Positions 28,733 through 37,936 are shown, numbered from the stretch's first letter. The stretch: DNA of 64,000 nucleotides from Mycobacterium sp. D16R12 (GCF_002013465.1 NZ_MAFC01000009.1:1-64000); one strand, 5' to 3'. Notes: generated from the letters alone by a model not told the origin. A program made the numbers and translations.

Positions 28733-29419
28733 ATGCACCGAGGTATCGCGCTGTTGTGTGCGGCGCTTAGTCTGGCTGGTTGCACGCGGATTGCCGATGG
28801 TGAGGCGCTGGTGCCGGTAGATAGGGGGAGCCTCTACCGAGAGATTCAGCCGGTAGACGGCAAGCTCCGCGGGCGGCTGCTCACTCCCGAGGAGGTACGG
28901 GAAGTTACCGGCCTCCCGAGGCTCCTGAAGGTGTGGGAGCCGGTCGACGGCATGTTCGGGTCCACCAGCCCCGATCATGCCTGTGGCATCGGCTATTCAC
29001 TGGCCGAGAATGTGCAGTACGCGGGGTACGCCGCGGCACGGATCGAGGGCTATTCCCAAGAAGCCGACGAGGCGCGGATGTATTCGGTGAGTGATGCGCT
29101 GGTGGTGTTCGCAGATGCGACCGTCGCGCAGCGTGAGTTCCGGTCCTTCTCAGGCAGGATGTCGCAGTGCGACGGGGTTACGACAGATACGGGGCACGAA
29201 TTCGATTCCGATGCCTGGAAGTTGAGCGTCACCAGCGTTGACACTGCCGATGAGGTGGCGTGGACGCGTAGCGTGGTCGACTCGAGCTGGACCTGTTACA
29301 TGGCTGCACGACAGCGTGCCAACTTTGTGGCATCGTCGATGTTCTGCACCCATGGTTCCGATAACAAGGCGGGCGACGTGCTGAACCGATTGACGCTGAA
29401 ACTCTCGGAGGCACGGTAA
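28733..29419 (+). CDS. PknH-like sensor-domain lipoprotein, copy 1
   Basis: This 228-aa putative lipoprotein has a short signal peptide and lipobox LAGC (Cys17). The mature part resembles the extracellular sensor domain of PknH (RLLTPEEVREVTGLP, then Cys residues in DHACGIGYS, MSQCDGV, SWTCYMA and SMFCTHG that could form two disulfides). No kinase is attached. The stop TAA shares its last base with the ATG of a paralogue, so the pair is co-translated. It may bind a ligand at the cell surface; the ligand is unknown. Confidence 0.8.
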   Translation: MHRGIALLCAALSLAGCTRIADGEALVPVDRGSLYREIQPVDGKLRGRLLTPEEVREVTGLPRLLKVWEPVDGMFGSTSPDHACGIGYSLAENVQYAGYAAARIEGYSQEADEARMYSVSDALVVFADATVAQREFRSFSGRMSQCDGVTTDTGHEFDSDAWKLSVTSVDTADEVAWTRSVVDSSWTCYMAARQRANFVASSMFCTHGSDNKAGDVLNRLTLKLSEAR

Positions 29420-30099
29420 TGCGTTGGGTACCAGTTATTTTGCTCAGTCTGTCCGCTCTGTTTACCTCGTGCACCCATGCGGTCGCGGGTGACGCCGCCG
29501 CTCCTGCCAAGCCTGAGAAGCTCTACCCGGCGTTGCCGCCGAGGCAGGCCGACCTTGAAGATCGCCTGCTTTCGGCATCGGATATCCGTGCGGCGGTGGG
29601 CCTCCCGGAGGTCAAGACCATCCCGCCACTCGAGACTGTGCTCTCGACGGCGAACACCGTGTCCGATTGCGCGTATGGATACTCGCTGGCCACGCGGCAG
29701 CAGTACCTGAGCTTTAGCGCGGCGCGCATTCAGGCGTACTCCGAAACCGTCGGAAAGGTGCGCAGGCACACCATCGGCACGTCGCTCATTGTGTTCGAGA
29801 CTGCTAGTTCTGCGAGTCAGCAGTTCGAGCAGTTTGCCCAGCGCATGTCCAGATGCGATGGCGTGCATGGTATTACCTCGGTCGGTGGTGTCCAGGAGGG
29901 TTGGACGCTCAGCATCGGGCGCAGCGGTCGCGACGAGGTGAACTGGACGCGCACCACCGACGGTTCGCCCTGGTCGTGCCGCCTGGTGGCGCGACAGCGC
30001 GCCAACTATGTCGCCTCGGTGATGTTCTGCCGACTCGACCCAGGGGACGACAAGACCGAAGCGATGTTCACGCTGCTACTGGACAAGCTCACCCGCTGA
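29419..30099 (+). CDS. PknH-like sensor-domain lipoprotein, copy 2
   Basis: This 226-aa tandem paralogue of the preceding gene has signal peptide and lipobox LFTSC (Cys near residue 18). It has the same spacing of four mature Cys (DCAYGYS, MSRCDGV, WSCRLVA, MFCRLDP) and the same ARQRANxVAS segment. Divergence is substantial, so the duplication is old. The genes overlap by one base (TAATG), suggesting linked dose. Confidence 0.8.
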   Translation: MRWVPVILLSLSALFTSCTHAVAGDAAAPAKPEKLYPALPPRQADLEDRLLSASDIRAAVGLPEVKTIPPLETVLSTANTVSDCAYGYSLATRQQYLSFSAARIQAYSETVGKVRRHTIGTSLIVFETASSASQQFEQFAQRMSRCDGVHGITSVGGVQEGWTLSIGRSGRDEVNWTRTTDGSPWSCRLVARQRANYVASVMFCRLDPGDDKTEAMFTLLLDKLTR

Positions 30100-30136
30100 T
30101 CCGGGCAATGGCCCTTGCGCTATGGGCATCCCTTCT

Positions 30137-30160
30137 TTAATGTATCGATCGCCACATTAA
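30137..30160. promoter_or_regulatory. TTAATGT-N10-ACATTAA dyad, probable TetR operator
   Basis: A perfect 7-bp dyad with a 10-bp spacer lies directly before the GGAGGAG ribosome site (30162-30168) of the SDR gene, in an AT-rich patch. The operon encodes its own TetR regulator as second gene, which makes this the obvious operator candidate. Binding here would occlude the promoter or early transcript. Confidence 0.6.
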
Positions 30161-30174
30161 TGGAGGAGTCTCGA

Positions 30175-30912
30175 ATGCTGCAGGACAAGGTCGTCGTCGT
30201 CACCGGCGGAAGCCGTGGGTTGGGGCGAGCGATGGTGCAGGCATTCGCGGCCCAGGGCGCCGATGTGGTGATCGCGAGCCGCAAGATCGATTCCTGTAAC
30301 GAACTGGCCGCCAAGGTAGAAGCGGAGTACGGCCGCCGGGCGCTCCCGGTGGCCTGCAATGTCAGCTCGTGGGAACAATGCGATGAGTTGGTCGATACCG
30401 TGTACCGCGAATTCGGCCGCGTGGATGTGTTGGTGAACAACGCCGGGCTGTCCCCGCTGTACCCCAGCCTGGACCAGGTATCGGAAGCATTGTTCGACAA
30501 GGTGATCGGCGTCAACTTGAAGGGCCCGTTCCGGCTGTCGGCCTTGATCGCCACCAAGATGGCGGCAGGCGCCGGCGGTTCGATCATCAACATCAGCTCG
30601 ATCGAAGCGGTGCGACCCGATGCCACCGCGTTGCCGTATGCGGCGGCCAAGGCCGGTTTGAACGCCCTGACCCTGGGGCTGTCGCACAGTTTTGGGCCGA
30701 CCGTGCGTACCAACACCATTCAGTGTGGGCTGTTCAACACCGATATTGCGGCTGCCTGGCCGGAGGGGTTCGCGGAGGCGCTCATTCCGAGCATTCCGTT
30801 GCGACGTGTCGGTGAGCCGGAGGATATCGTCGGCGCGGCACTGTATCTCGCAAGCGAAGCATCGGCCTACTGCACGGGAACGACGATTCGTTTGGACGGC
30901 GGCATCCTGTGA
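30175..30912 (+). CDS. SDR family oxidoreductase (operon gene 1)
   Basis: This 245-aa classical SDR has TGGSRGLGRAM at the N terminus, NNAGLS, and the catalytic ISS...PYAAAK. ATG at 30175 is chosen because GGAGGAG lies 6-7 bases upstream. It begins a four-gene run (SDR, TetR, acyl-CoA dehydrogenase, APH-type kinase) with overlapping or nearly touching ends. By analogy with levulinate catabolism it could interconvert 4-keto and 4-hydroxy acyl-CoAs, which is inference. Confidence 0.9.
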   Translation: MLQDKVVVVTGGSRGLGRAMVQAFAAQGADVVIASRKIDSCNELAAKVEAEYGRRALPVACNVSSWEQCDELVDTVYREFGRVDVLVNNAGLSPLYPSLDQVSEALFDKVIGVNLKGPFRLSALIATKMAAGAGGSIINISSIEAVRPDATALPYAAAKAGLNALTLGLSHSFGPTVRTNTIQCGLFNTDIAAAWPEGFAEALIPSIPLRRVGEPEDIVGAALYLASEASAYCTGTTIRLDGGIL

Positions 30913-31562
30913 CGGAGGCCGGCGCCAAACCGCGACGGGGTAGACCACCCGCTTCCGACGGTGATGCCGCGGCGACTCGCCGGCGGATCATGGATGTGGC
31001 AACGGAACTCTTCGCGGAAAAGGGATTTCACGCCACAGGCGTCGCAGAGATCGGCTCGGCGGCAGGTGTGCGCGGTGGTGCGCTGTACTACCACATCGGA
31101 TCCAAAGAGGAGCTTCTCTGGGAGATCCTGCGCAGCTACATCGACGAAATGCTCACCGAGGCAGCACATATTGCGGGTATGAACACCGCGCCGGCCAAGC
31201 GCCTGCGCACGCTGATCGGCTCCTATGTCATCCTCATCGTCAAGTACCGCAAGCAGGTCGCCATCCAGGTCCGCGACGGTTCCGCGCTGACCGGTGAGCG
31301 CGCCGCGGAGCTGCAAGAACTGCGCGACCAGTTGCAGCGCTGCTGGCAACGCGTCCTCGACGAGGGCTACGAGGCCGGGGTGTTTCGCACGGCCGATCAC
31401 CTGATCACCAACGCGATCCTCGGGATGCTCAACATGGTGGCGGTCTGGTACCGCACCGACGGCAAGAGTCCGGCACAGATCGCCAAGCGCATCGCCGACA
31501 TGGTCTTGGACGGTGTCCAGATCAACTGTCCCATTGAACCCGAACCGACAGGAAGTGACTGA
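30909..31562 (+). CDS. TetR family regulator
   Basis: This 217-aa repressor-type protein has an N-terminal HTH (RRRIMDVATELFAEKGFHATGVAEIGSAAGVRGGALYYHIGSKEELLWEIL) and a helical ligand-binding C-terminal domain. GTG at 30909 overlaps the SDR stop (GTGA), so it is translated with the operon it probably controls. The ligand is likely an acyl-CoA, as for several TetR proteins next to fadE genes; this is inference. Confidence 0.92.
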   Translation: MTEAGAKPRRGRPPASDGDAAATRRRIMDVATELFAEKGFHATGVAEIGSAAGVRGGALYYHIGSKEELLWEILRSYIDEMLTEAAHIAGMNTAPAKRLRTLIGSYVILIVKYRKQVAIQVRDGSALTGERAAELQELRDQLQRCWQRVLDEGYEAGVFRTADHLITNAILGMLNMVAVWYRTDGKSPAQIAKRIADMVLDGVQINCPIEPEPTGSD

Positions 31563-31563
31563 C

Positions 31564-32853
31564 ATGGCATGGGATTTCGAGACCGACCCCGAGTACCAGG
31601 AGCTACTGGACTGGGCCGAGGAGTTCGTCCGCACCGAGGTCGAACCGCTCGACTATGTGTTCCCCAATCCGTACGACAAGTCCGACAAAGAGGCCATGGA
31701 CTATGTGCGTCCACTCAAGGAAGAGGTCAAGCGGCGGGGCCTGTGGGCTTGCCATCTCGGGCCCGAGCTGGGAGGTCCGGGCTTCGGGCAGCTCAAGCTG
31801 GCTCTGCTCAACGAGATCCTGGGCAGATCGGTCTGGGGGCCTTCGATATTCGGATGTCAGGCACCCGACACCGGCAACGCCGAGATCCTCGCGCACTACG
31901 GCACGGAAGCTCAGAAGGCCACGTATCTGCAGCCGTTGATGGACGGTGACATCGGCTCCTGTTACGTCATGACCGAGCCGCAGGGCGGATCTGATCCGAC
32001 GCTGTTCAAGACCACTGCGGTGCGTGACGGCGATGAGTGGATCCTCAACGGGGAGAAGTGGTTCAACTCCGAGGCGCGGCACGCCGCCTTTTGGATCGTC
32101 ATGGCCGTCACCAACCCGGACGTCAGCCCATACCAGGGGATGTCCATGTTCATCGTCGACCCGAACGCCCCCGGAGTCGAGATCGTCAGAAACATCACAG
32201 TGCATGGGTTCAGCGAGGACGAGGCGTACACCCGCTTTACCAACGCCCGGATTCCCGCCGAGAACATGCTGGGTGCCGAGGGTGCGGCGTTCGTGATCGC
32301 GCAGACCCGTCTCGGTGGAGGTCGCGTGCACCATGCCATGCGCACGGTGGCCCAGGTGCGCAAGGCCTTCGACATGATGTGCGAGCGCGTCATCAGCCGG
32401 GAAGCACGTGGCGGCACCATCGCCAAGCTGCAGATGACGCAGGAGCGCATCGCCGACAGCTGGATCGAGATGGAGTCGTTCCGTCTGCTGGTGCTCCGTA
32501 CCGCCTGGCTGATCGACAAGCACCAGGACTACCTCACAGTGCGCAAGGACATTGCGGCCATCAAGGCCGCCATGCCGAAGGTCATGCACGATGTGGCCCA
32601 GCGTGCATTGCATCTGCACGGCTCGCTCGGGGTGTCCGAGGAGATGCCACTGGCCAAGATGTTCCTGTACTCGGAGGTGATGGGTTTGGTCGACGGCCCG
32701 ACCGAGGTGCACAAGGTGACCATCGCCAAGGAGGTCCTCAAGGACTACACCCCGTATGAGGGGCTGTTCCCGCCGAGTCACATCCCAGCGCTGACGGAGA
32801 AGGCCCGGGCGCACGTGGCGGCCCGCCTCGAGCACCGGGTGGGTAATCTGTAA
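31564..32853 (+). CDS. Acyl-CoA dehydrogenase family protein
   Basis: This 429-aa flavoprotein has ACAD motifs (CYVMTEPQGGSDPT, INxxKWFNS-type ILNGEKWFNSEARHA, LHLHGSLGVSEEMPLAKMF). ATG at 31564 (MAWDFETDPEYQELL) follows AGGAAG. Its stop shares a base with the ATG of the APH-type kinase (TAATG). This pairing mirrors animal ACAD10/ACAD11, where an APH kinase and an ACAD are fused, and bacterial lva operons, where they act on 4-hydroxyacyl-CoA. Plain beta-oxidation of a branched acyl-CoA is the alternative. Confidence 0.9.
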   Translation: MAWDFETDPEYQELLDWAEEFVRTEVEPLDYVFPNPYDKSDKEAMDYVRPLKEEVKRRGLWACHLGPELGGPGFGQLKLALLNEILGRSVWGPSIFGCQAPDTGNAEILAHYGTEAQKATYLQPLMDGDIGSCYVMTEPQGGSDPTLFKTTAVRDGDEWILNGEKWFNSEARHAAFWIVMAVTNPDVSPYQGMSMFIVDPNAPGVEIVRNITVHGFSEDEAYTRFTNARIPAENMLGAEGAAFVIAQTRLGGGRVHHAMRTVAQVRKAFDMMCERVISREARGGTIAKLQMTQERIADSWIEMESFRLLVLRTAWLIDKHQDYLTVRKDIAAIKAAMPKVMHDVAQRALHLHGSLGVSEEMPLAKMFLYSEVMGLVDGPTEVHKVTIAKEVLKDYTPYEGLFPPSHIPALTEKARAHVAARLEHRVGNL

Positions 32854-33902
32854 TGGTCGCGCCGCAGCATGTGGATCCGAAAAGCGTTGATTTCGATATT
32901 GTTTCGCGCTGGATGGATGAGCAAGGGCTTCCCGCGGGCGAGGTGGCGGATGTCGCCGCGATCACGGGAGGCACCCAGAACATCATGGTGCGGTTCACCC
33001 GGGGTGGCCGCGAGTACGTGTTGCGTCGGCCGCCCAAGCATCTGCGTGAGGCCAGCAACAATGTGATCCGCCGCGAGGCACGATTGCTGGGAGCCATACG
33101 GGGGCAAGGCGTTCCGGCGCCGGAACTCATCGCGGCGTGTGGCGACGAGACGGTGCTGGGTGGCGCGGTCTTCTACCTCATGGAGCCCGTCGACGGATTC
33201 AATGCCTCGGTTACCCTGCCGGAGTTGCACGCCGGCAGTCCCGATATCCGGCATCAGATGGGGTTGGAGGCCGTCAGCGGTATCGCCGCGCTCGGCGCCC
33301 TGGACTACCAGACGCTGGGACTGGACGGCTACGGAAATCCCGATGGCTTCCTGGAGCGTCAGGTGCCGCGCTGGCTCAAGGAGCTCGACTCGTACGCCAA
33401 GCACCAGGGATATCCGGGCCCGGATATCCCTGGTCTGCAGTCCGTCGCGGATTGGCTTGAGCAGCACCGGCCGTCGCAGTGGAAGCCGGGAATCATGCAC
33501 GGTGATTTCCACCTGGCCAACATGATGTTCCGTAACGACGGCCCGCAGTTGGCAGCCATCGTGGACTGGGAGATGTCGACCATTGGCGACCCGCTGCTGG
33601 ATTTGGGCTGGCTGCTGGCGACCTGGCCGTCGGAGACCGACGATGCCTCATTGGGCGGAGCACTCGTACAGGCCGGGAACCTGCCCACGCCCGAGGAGCT
33701 CGTCGCGCACTATGCCGAACGCACGGAGCGTGATCTGAGTGCGATGGACTGGTACACGGTGCTGGCCTGCTTCAAGCTGGGCATCATCCTTGAGGGTACG
33801 CATGCTCGCGCATTCGCCGGGAAAGCGCCTGTGGCGGTGGGCGATTACCTCCACGGCCTGACCTTGCAGCTGTTCAAGCGGGCGGTAACAATTACCGGGT
33901 AA
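32853..33902 (+). CDS. APH-like phosphotransferase (ACAD10/LvaA type)
   Basis: This 349-aa aminoglycoside-phosphotransferase-fold kinase shows GGTQNIMVRFTRGGREYVLRRPP (nucleotide loop and Lys/Arg), the catalytic HGDFHLANMMF, and metal-binding VDWEMSTIGDP. Its length and ACAD neighbour point to the ACAD10/LvaA-like group that phosphorylates 4-hydroxyacyl-CoA rather than antibiotic kinases, so it should not be read as a resistance gene. The 3' end overlaps the convergent permease gene by 11 bp. A perfect 32-bp palindrome lies inside the coding region. Confidence 0.88.
   Translation: MVAPQHVDPKSVDFDIVSRWMDEQGLPAGEVADVAAITGGTQNIMVRFTRGGREYVLRRPPKHLREASNNVIRREARLLGAIRGQGVPAPELIAACGDETVLGGAVFYLMEPVDGFNASVTLPELHAGSPDIRHQMGLEAVSGIAALGALDYQTLGLDGYGNPDGFLERQVPRWLKELDSYAKHQGYPGPDIPGLQSVADWLEQHRPSQWKPGIMHGDFHLANMMFRNDGPQLAAIVDWEMSTIGDPLLDLGWLLATWPSETDDASLGGALVQAGNLPTPEELVAHYAERTERDLSAMDWYTVLACFKLGIILEGTHARAFAGKAPVAVGDYLHGLTLQLFKRAVTITG
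33403..33434. repeat. Perfect 32-bp palindrome inside the APH-like gene
   Basis: The left half ACCAGGGATATCCGGG (33403-33418) is followed directly by its exact reverse complement (33419-33434). It encodes residues around GYPGPDIPG. It has no spacer, so it could extrude a cruciform or form a strong mRNA hairpin. A coding coincidence is possible. Confidence 0.9.
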
Positions 33903-35277
33903 CCGGTTCCTCGGGGGACGCCTCGCGCCGTCGGGTCAGTCGTAGCACCACGAAGGCGATCAGGATCACCGCCCAGGACAGCAGGCTGGCCCACAGCTGC
34001 GACCGGGTGCCGTCCTGAAAGCCCATGGCAATCAGAATCGCCACGATCGCACCGGCGGTGAGGATCGTCAGTACCGGATAGCCCCACATCTTGACGATCA
34101 GCTTCTCCGGGGGTGTGCGGGGCCTGAGCACCAGCTGCGATATCGCAATCATGAAGTACACAAAGAGGATTACCGCGCCGGAGGAGTTGAGCAGGAACAG
34201 AAAGACGGTGTCCTCGGCGACGTACGCCAGGATCACGCAGACGAATCCGATGAACGAGGACGCCAGGATGGCGTGCACGGGAACGCCACGAGAGTTGACG
34301 CGTAGCCAGCTGCGGGGTGCCTCGCCCCGTCCGGCCAGCACGAACAGCATGCGAGAGGCGGTATACATCGCCGAGTTGAGACAGGACAGTACGGCGGTGA
34401 GCACCACTATCCGCATGATGTTGTCGGCCTGCGGAATTCCCATGGTCTTGAATGCGGTGACGAAGGGCGAGGTGCCCAGGGTGGGGCTATCCCATGGCAC
34501 GATCACCGCGATAAGAAAGATGGATCCGACGAAGAAGAGCCCAATTCGGTAGATGACCGAGTTGGTGGCCCTGCTGATGGCGCGCGCGGGGTCCTTGGAT
34601 TCGGCGGCCGCGATGGTCGCAATCTCCGGGCCGACCATGGAGAACACCACGACCACGATGGCGGAGAAGATCGCACCGTAGCCGTTCGGCGCGAACCCGC
34701 CCCTGGTGAGGTTGGAGAAGTCCATCTGCTTATCCGGCCACCAGCCCACGACGAACAGCGTGCCGAGGACCAGAAACACAATGATGGCAAGGACTTTCAC
34801 GCTCGCGAACCAGTACTCGAACTCGCCGTAGGAGCGCACCGAGAAGAGGTTGGTGGCTGTCATGGCCACCATGAGGACAAGTGCGATGAGCCACAAGGGA
34901 GTACGAGGCCACCAATCTTGGACGATCTTGCCGCCGGCCACCGCCTCGAATCCGACGACGATCACCCAGAAGTACCAGTAGAGCCAGCCGACCGAGAATC
35001 CCGCCCAATCACCGAGTGCGCGACGGCTGTAGTCGGCGAAGGAGCCGGTCGATGGATTGGCCACCGCCATCTCGCCGAGCATGCGCATCACCAGCACGAT
35101 AAGCACGCCGGTAATGGCATAGGTGAGGAAGGCAGCCGGCCCGGCGGCTTTGATGGTCGCACCGGATCCGACGAACAGTCCGGCACCGATCACGCCGCCG
35201 ATCGCGATCATCGTCAGGTGGCGCTTCTGCAACGAGTGCTGCAGACCGCCGCCGTCGGGCGCTTCGGTGGTGCCCAT
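33892..35277 (-). CDS. Amino-acid permease (APC superfamily, GABA/AAT type)
   Basis: This 461-aa protein has 12 hydrophobic segments and the AAT-family signature near the N terminus (KRHLTMIAIGGVIGAGLFVGSG) plus GEMAVANPSTGSFADYSRRALG. It should import an amino acid by proton symport. ATG at 35277 is preceded by AAAGGAG; the long open frame upstream is an antisense artefact. Substrate specificity within the family (GABA, aromatic or cationic amino acids) cannot be read from sequence. Confidence 0.9.
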   Translation of the reverse strand: MGTTEAPDGGGLQHSLQKRHLTMIAIGGVIGAGLFVGSGATIKAAGPAAFLTYAITGVLIVLVMRMLGEMAVANPSTGSFADYSRRALGDWAGFSVGWLYWYFWVIVVGFEAVAGGKIVQDWWPRTPLWLIALVLMVAMTATNLFSVRSYGEFEYWFASVKVLAIIVFLVLGTLFVVGWWPDKQMDFSNLTRGGFAPNGYGAIFSAIVVVVFSMVGPEIATIAAAESKDPARAISRATNSVIYRIGLFFVGSIFLIAVIVPWDSPTLGTSPFVTAFKTMGIPQADNIMRIVVLTAVLSCLNSAMYTASRMLFVLAGRGEAPRSWLRVNSRGVPVHAILASSFIGFVCVILAYVAEDTVFLFLLNSSGAVILFVYFMIAISQLVLRPRTPPEKLIVKMWGYPVLTILTAGAIVAILIAMGFQDGTRSQLWASLLSWAVILIAFVVLRLTRRREASPEEPVTR

Positions 35278-35381
35278 GGGGGAGTCTCCTTTAGCCGGGT
35301 AGGTCGATGTTGCACCCCGTAGCCAGATCGTGCAGCGCGTTGCCAGGAATTTCGGGCGCCTGCGGGAGGTTCCTGGAGGTC

Positions 35382-36215
35382 GTGAGCCACTTCGGTATCT
35401 CCACCTCATCGGCAGACGGATACGTGACCCCGGGTGTGGTCGCTCGCGCCGTCGAAGAACGCGGATTCGATTGGCTGTTGTTCGATGACCACTCGTACTT
35501 CCCGGTCGACACTGCCGACGAGATCGATGCGGAGTTTCGTGCCAGGCTTCCGTTGATCCGGGACCTTCCCGTGGTGCTGGCCTATGCGGCCGCGGCCAGC
35601 GAGCGGCTCGTGGTCGGGTCGGGGGTGGCATTGCTACCTCAGCGCGATGTGCTGCACACCGCCAAGGCGTGGGCGACTCTGGCGACGTTGTCGGGTGGTC
35701 GCGCGGTGCTCGGAGTCGGTGTCGGATGGAATCTGGGCGAGCTGCGCAATCACGCTGCCGACCCCAAGGTGCGCGGAGCCAAACTCGATGAGCAGTTGGC
35801 CGCCCTGAAACTGCTGTGGACCGACGAGGTGGCCGAATTCCACGGAGAGCACGTCGATTTCGGGCCGGTCGCAGCGAGTCCGCGTCCGGCATCGCCCATT
35901 CCGATCTACGTCGGTGGCCCGAGCCGGGCAGCGCAACGACGCGCGGCGCGATTGGGGGATGGCTGGCTGCCGTACGCGGAGACGTCGACACCCGATGATG
36001 TGCGCGAGGCGCGCCGCGGGTTCGCCGAGTACGGTCGCGCGGACCTGCCCGTCAGCGTGAGTGGCGCGGCCGGGGACGAGCGGGTTGCCGCTGAGTATCT
36101 GGAGGCCGGCGTGGATCGGGTGCTCTTTCACCTGGACCCGCGGAGTGAGACGGAAACCCTGGCGGAGCTCGACAGGCTCGCTGCGGTCGCGAATCGCTTG
36201 CGTGCCAACACATAA
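35382..36215 (+). CDS. LLM-class F420-dependent oxidoreductase
   Basis: This 277-aa luciferase-like TIM-barrel protein has LLFDDHSYFPV, VVGSGVALLPQRDVLHTAKAWATL and the family signature GRAVLGVGVGWNLGE. Mycobacterial members usually use coenzyme F420 rather than FMN. The substrate is unknown. GTG at 35382 has GGAGG very close upstream. A perfect terminator hairpin begins at its stop codon, so the transcript ends here. Confidence 0.87.
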   Translation: MSHFGISTSSADGYVTPGVVARAVEERGFDWLLFDDHSYFPVDTADEIDAEFRARLPLIRDLPVVLAYAAAASERLVVGSGVALLPQRDVLHTAKAWATLATLSGGRAVLGVGVGWNLGELRNHAADPKVRGAKLDEQLAALKLLWTDEVAEFHGEHVDFGPVAASPRPASPIPIYVGGPSRAAQRRAARLGDGWLPYAETSTPDDVREARRGFAEYGRADLPVSVSGAAGDERVAAEYLEAGVDRVLFHLDPRSETETLAELDRLAAVANRLRANT

Positions 36216-36252
36216 AAACGGAGGGCATACCCTCGGGTATGCCCTCCGTTTT
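36215..36252. terminator. Strong bidirectional hairpin terminator
   Basis: A perfect 17-bp stem (left arm 36215-36231, right arm 36236-36252) with a CTCG tetraloop is flanked by A-runs on the left and T-runs on the right. It sits between the convergent LLM and ino1 genes and can serve both strands. It is one of the few classic rho-independent-like terminators in the window. Confidence 0.92.
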
Positions 36253-36269
36253 GAGGAGTACGTGAGCGC

Positions 36270-37361
36270 TCAGCCCTCGATGAACTGCTCCAGCTGGACA
36301 CGCGCGACATCGTCGGCGAGCTGCTTCGGCGGGCTCTTCATCAGGTAGGCCGAGGCCGGAAGGATGGGGCCACCGAGTCCACGGTCGAGCGCGATCTTCG
36401 CCGCACGCACCGCGTCGATGATGATGCCGGCCGAGTTGGGGGAGTCCCAGACCTCAAGCTTGTATTCGAGGTTCAGCGGCACGTCACCGAAGGCGCGGCC
36501 TTCCAGGCGCACATAGGCCCACTTGCGGTCATCGAGCCACGCGACATAGTCGGACGGGCCGATGTGCACGTTCTTGTCGTACACCTTGTCGGCCAGCGAG
36601 CCGTTCAGGTTCGAGGTGACGGCCTGGGTCTTGGAGACCTTCTTGGATTCCAGACGCTCACGCTCGAGCATGTTCTTGAAGTCCATGTTGCCGCCGACGT
36701 TCAGCTGGTAGGTGCGGTCCAAGGTGACACCGCGGTCCTCGAACAGCTTGGCCATCACACGGTGGGTGATGGTGGCGCCCACCTGGCTCTTGATGTCGTC
36801 GCCCACGATCGGCACACCGGCATCCTCGAACTTCTTGGCCCACACCGGGTCCGAGGCGATGAACACCGGCAGTGCGTTGACGAACGCCACCTTGGCGTCG
36901 ATGGCGCACTGGGCGTAGAACTTGTCGGCCTCTTCGGAGCCCACCGGCAGGTAGGACACCAGGACGTCGACATTGTTGTCCTTCAACGTCTTCACGACGT
37001 CGACAGGCTCGGCGTCGGAAATCTCGATGGTCTCGGCGTAGTACTTGCCGATGCCGTCCAGGGTCGGGCCGCGCTGCACCAGGACGTTGGTCGGCGGTAC
37101 GTCGGCGATCTTGATGGTGTTGTTCTCGGAAGCGGCGATGGCCTCGGAGAGATCGAAGCCCACCTTCTTGGCGTCCACATCAAAGGCGGCGACGAATTTC
37201 ACGTCGCGCACGTGGTACTGGCCGAACTTGACGTGCATCAGACCCGGAACATTGGAGTTCTCGTCCGCGTCCTGGTAGTACTGCACACCCTGGACCAGCG
37301 AGGACGCGCAGTTGCCGACGCCGACGATGGCGACGCGCACCTCAGATGTGTTGTTGGACAT
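36270..37361 (-). CDS. ino1: Myo-inositol-3-phosphate synthase
   Basis: This 363-aa NAD-dependent enzyme converts glucose-6-phosphate to inositol-3-phosphate, the first step to phosphatidylinositol, PIMs/LAM and mycothiol. The Rossmann motif [16 protein letters not shown], the SYLPVGSE segment, and the [11 protein letters not shown] and [14 protein letters not shown] blocks are typical. ATG at 37361 has AAAGGAG upstream. It follows the PadR gene by 29 bp, as in M. tuberculosis Rv0047c-Rv0046c, so the two are likely co-transcribed. Confidence 0.97.
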   Translation of the reverse strand: MSNNTSEVRVAIVGVGNCASSLVQGVQYYQDADENSNVPGLMHVKFGQYHVRDVKFVAAFDVDAKKVGFDLSEAIAASENNTIKIADVPPTNVLVQRGPTLDGIGKYYAETIEISDAEPVDVVKTLKDNNVDVLVSYLPVGSEEADKFYAQCAIDAKVAFVNALPVFIASDPVWAKKFEDAGVPIVGDDIKSQVGATITHRVMAKLFEDRGVTLDRTYQLNVGGNMDFKNMLERERLESKKVSKTQAVTSNLNGSLADKVYDKNVHIGPSDYVAWLDDRKWAYVRLEGRAFGDVPLNLEYKLEVWDSPNSAGIIIDAVRAAKIALDRGLGGPILPASAYLMKSPPKQLADDVARVQLEQFIEG

Positions 37362-37390
37362 GGACGGTTCTCCTTTACCGATGGACATAC

Positions 37391-37936
37391 TTAACGCTCC
37401 TCGACCCGTGCCTGCGCGGTGCGCTCGGCAGCGATCAAGTCGTTGAGCCACTTCACTTCTCGTTCACTGGATTCCAGACCAAGCTGGTGTAGTTGCTTCG
37501 TGTACCGGTCGAACGAACTGCTGGCCCGGGTGATGGCCTCGCGCAGACCTTCGCGGCGTTCCTCCACCTGGCGGCGGCGGCCTTCGAGGATGCGCATCCG
37601 GGCCTCGGCCGGGGTGCGGTTGAAGAATGCCAAGTGCACGCCGAAGCCGTCGTCGGTGTAGTTCTGTGGACCGGTGTCCGCCACCAGCTCGCTGAAGCGA
37701 GCTCGGCCGGCGGCCGTCATCTGATAGACCCGCTTGCCACGAAGCAACACCGTGGTGCCGGCGGGCGCGGAGTCCTCTTCGATGAGCCCGTCGGCCTGCA
37801 TGCGGCGCAGGGCCGGATACAGCGAGCCGTAGGAGAAGGCCCGAAAGGCGCCCAGTAGGCCGGTCAGGCGCTTGCGCAGCTCGTAGCCGTGCATGGGTGA
37901 CTCAAGCAGTAAGCCGAGGATGGCCAGTTCCAACAT
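37391..37936 (-). CDS. PadR family transcriptional regulator, Rv0047c-like
   Basis: This 181-aa protein has the PadR winged helix ([44 protein letters not shown]) and a long C-terminal coiled coil for dimerisation ([16 protein letters not shown]). ATG at 37936 follows GGGAGG. Its position before ino1 suggests it may control inositol synthesis. The ligand is not known. Confidence 0.93.
   Translation of the reverse strand: MLELAILGLLLESPMHGYELRKRLTGLLGAFRAFSYGSLYPALRRMQADGLIEEDSAPAGTTVLLRGKRVYQMTAAGRARFSELVADTGPQNYTDDGFGVHLAFFNRTPAEARMRILEGRRRQVEERREGLREAITRASSSFDRYTKQLHQLGLESSEREVKWLNDLIAAERTAQARVEER

Noticed and set aside
31603..32835. 410-aa minus-strand open frame
   Set aside because: Antisense to the acyl-CoA dehydrogenase; no domain visible.
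32853..33902. Reading the APH-fold gene as an aminoglycoside resistance kinase
   Set aside because: Operon with an acyl-CoA dehydrogenase and family features point to ACAD10/LvaA-type kinases.
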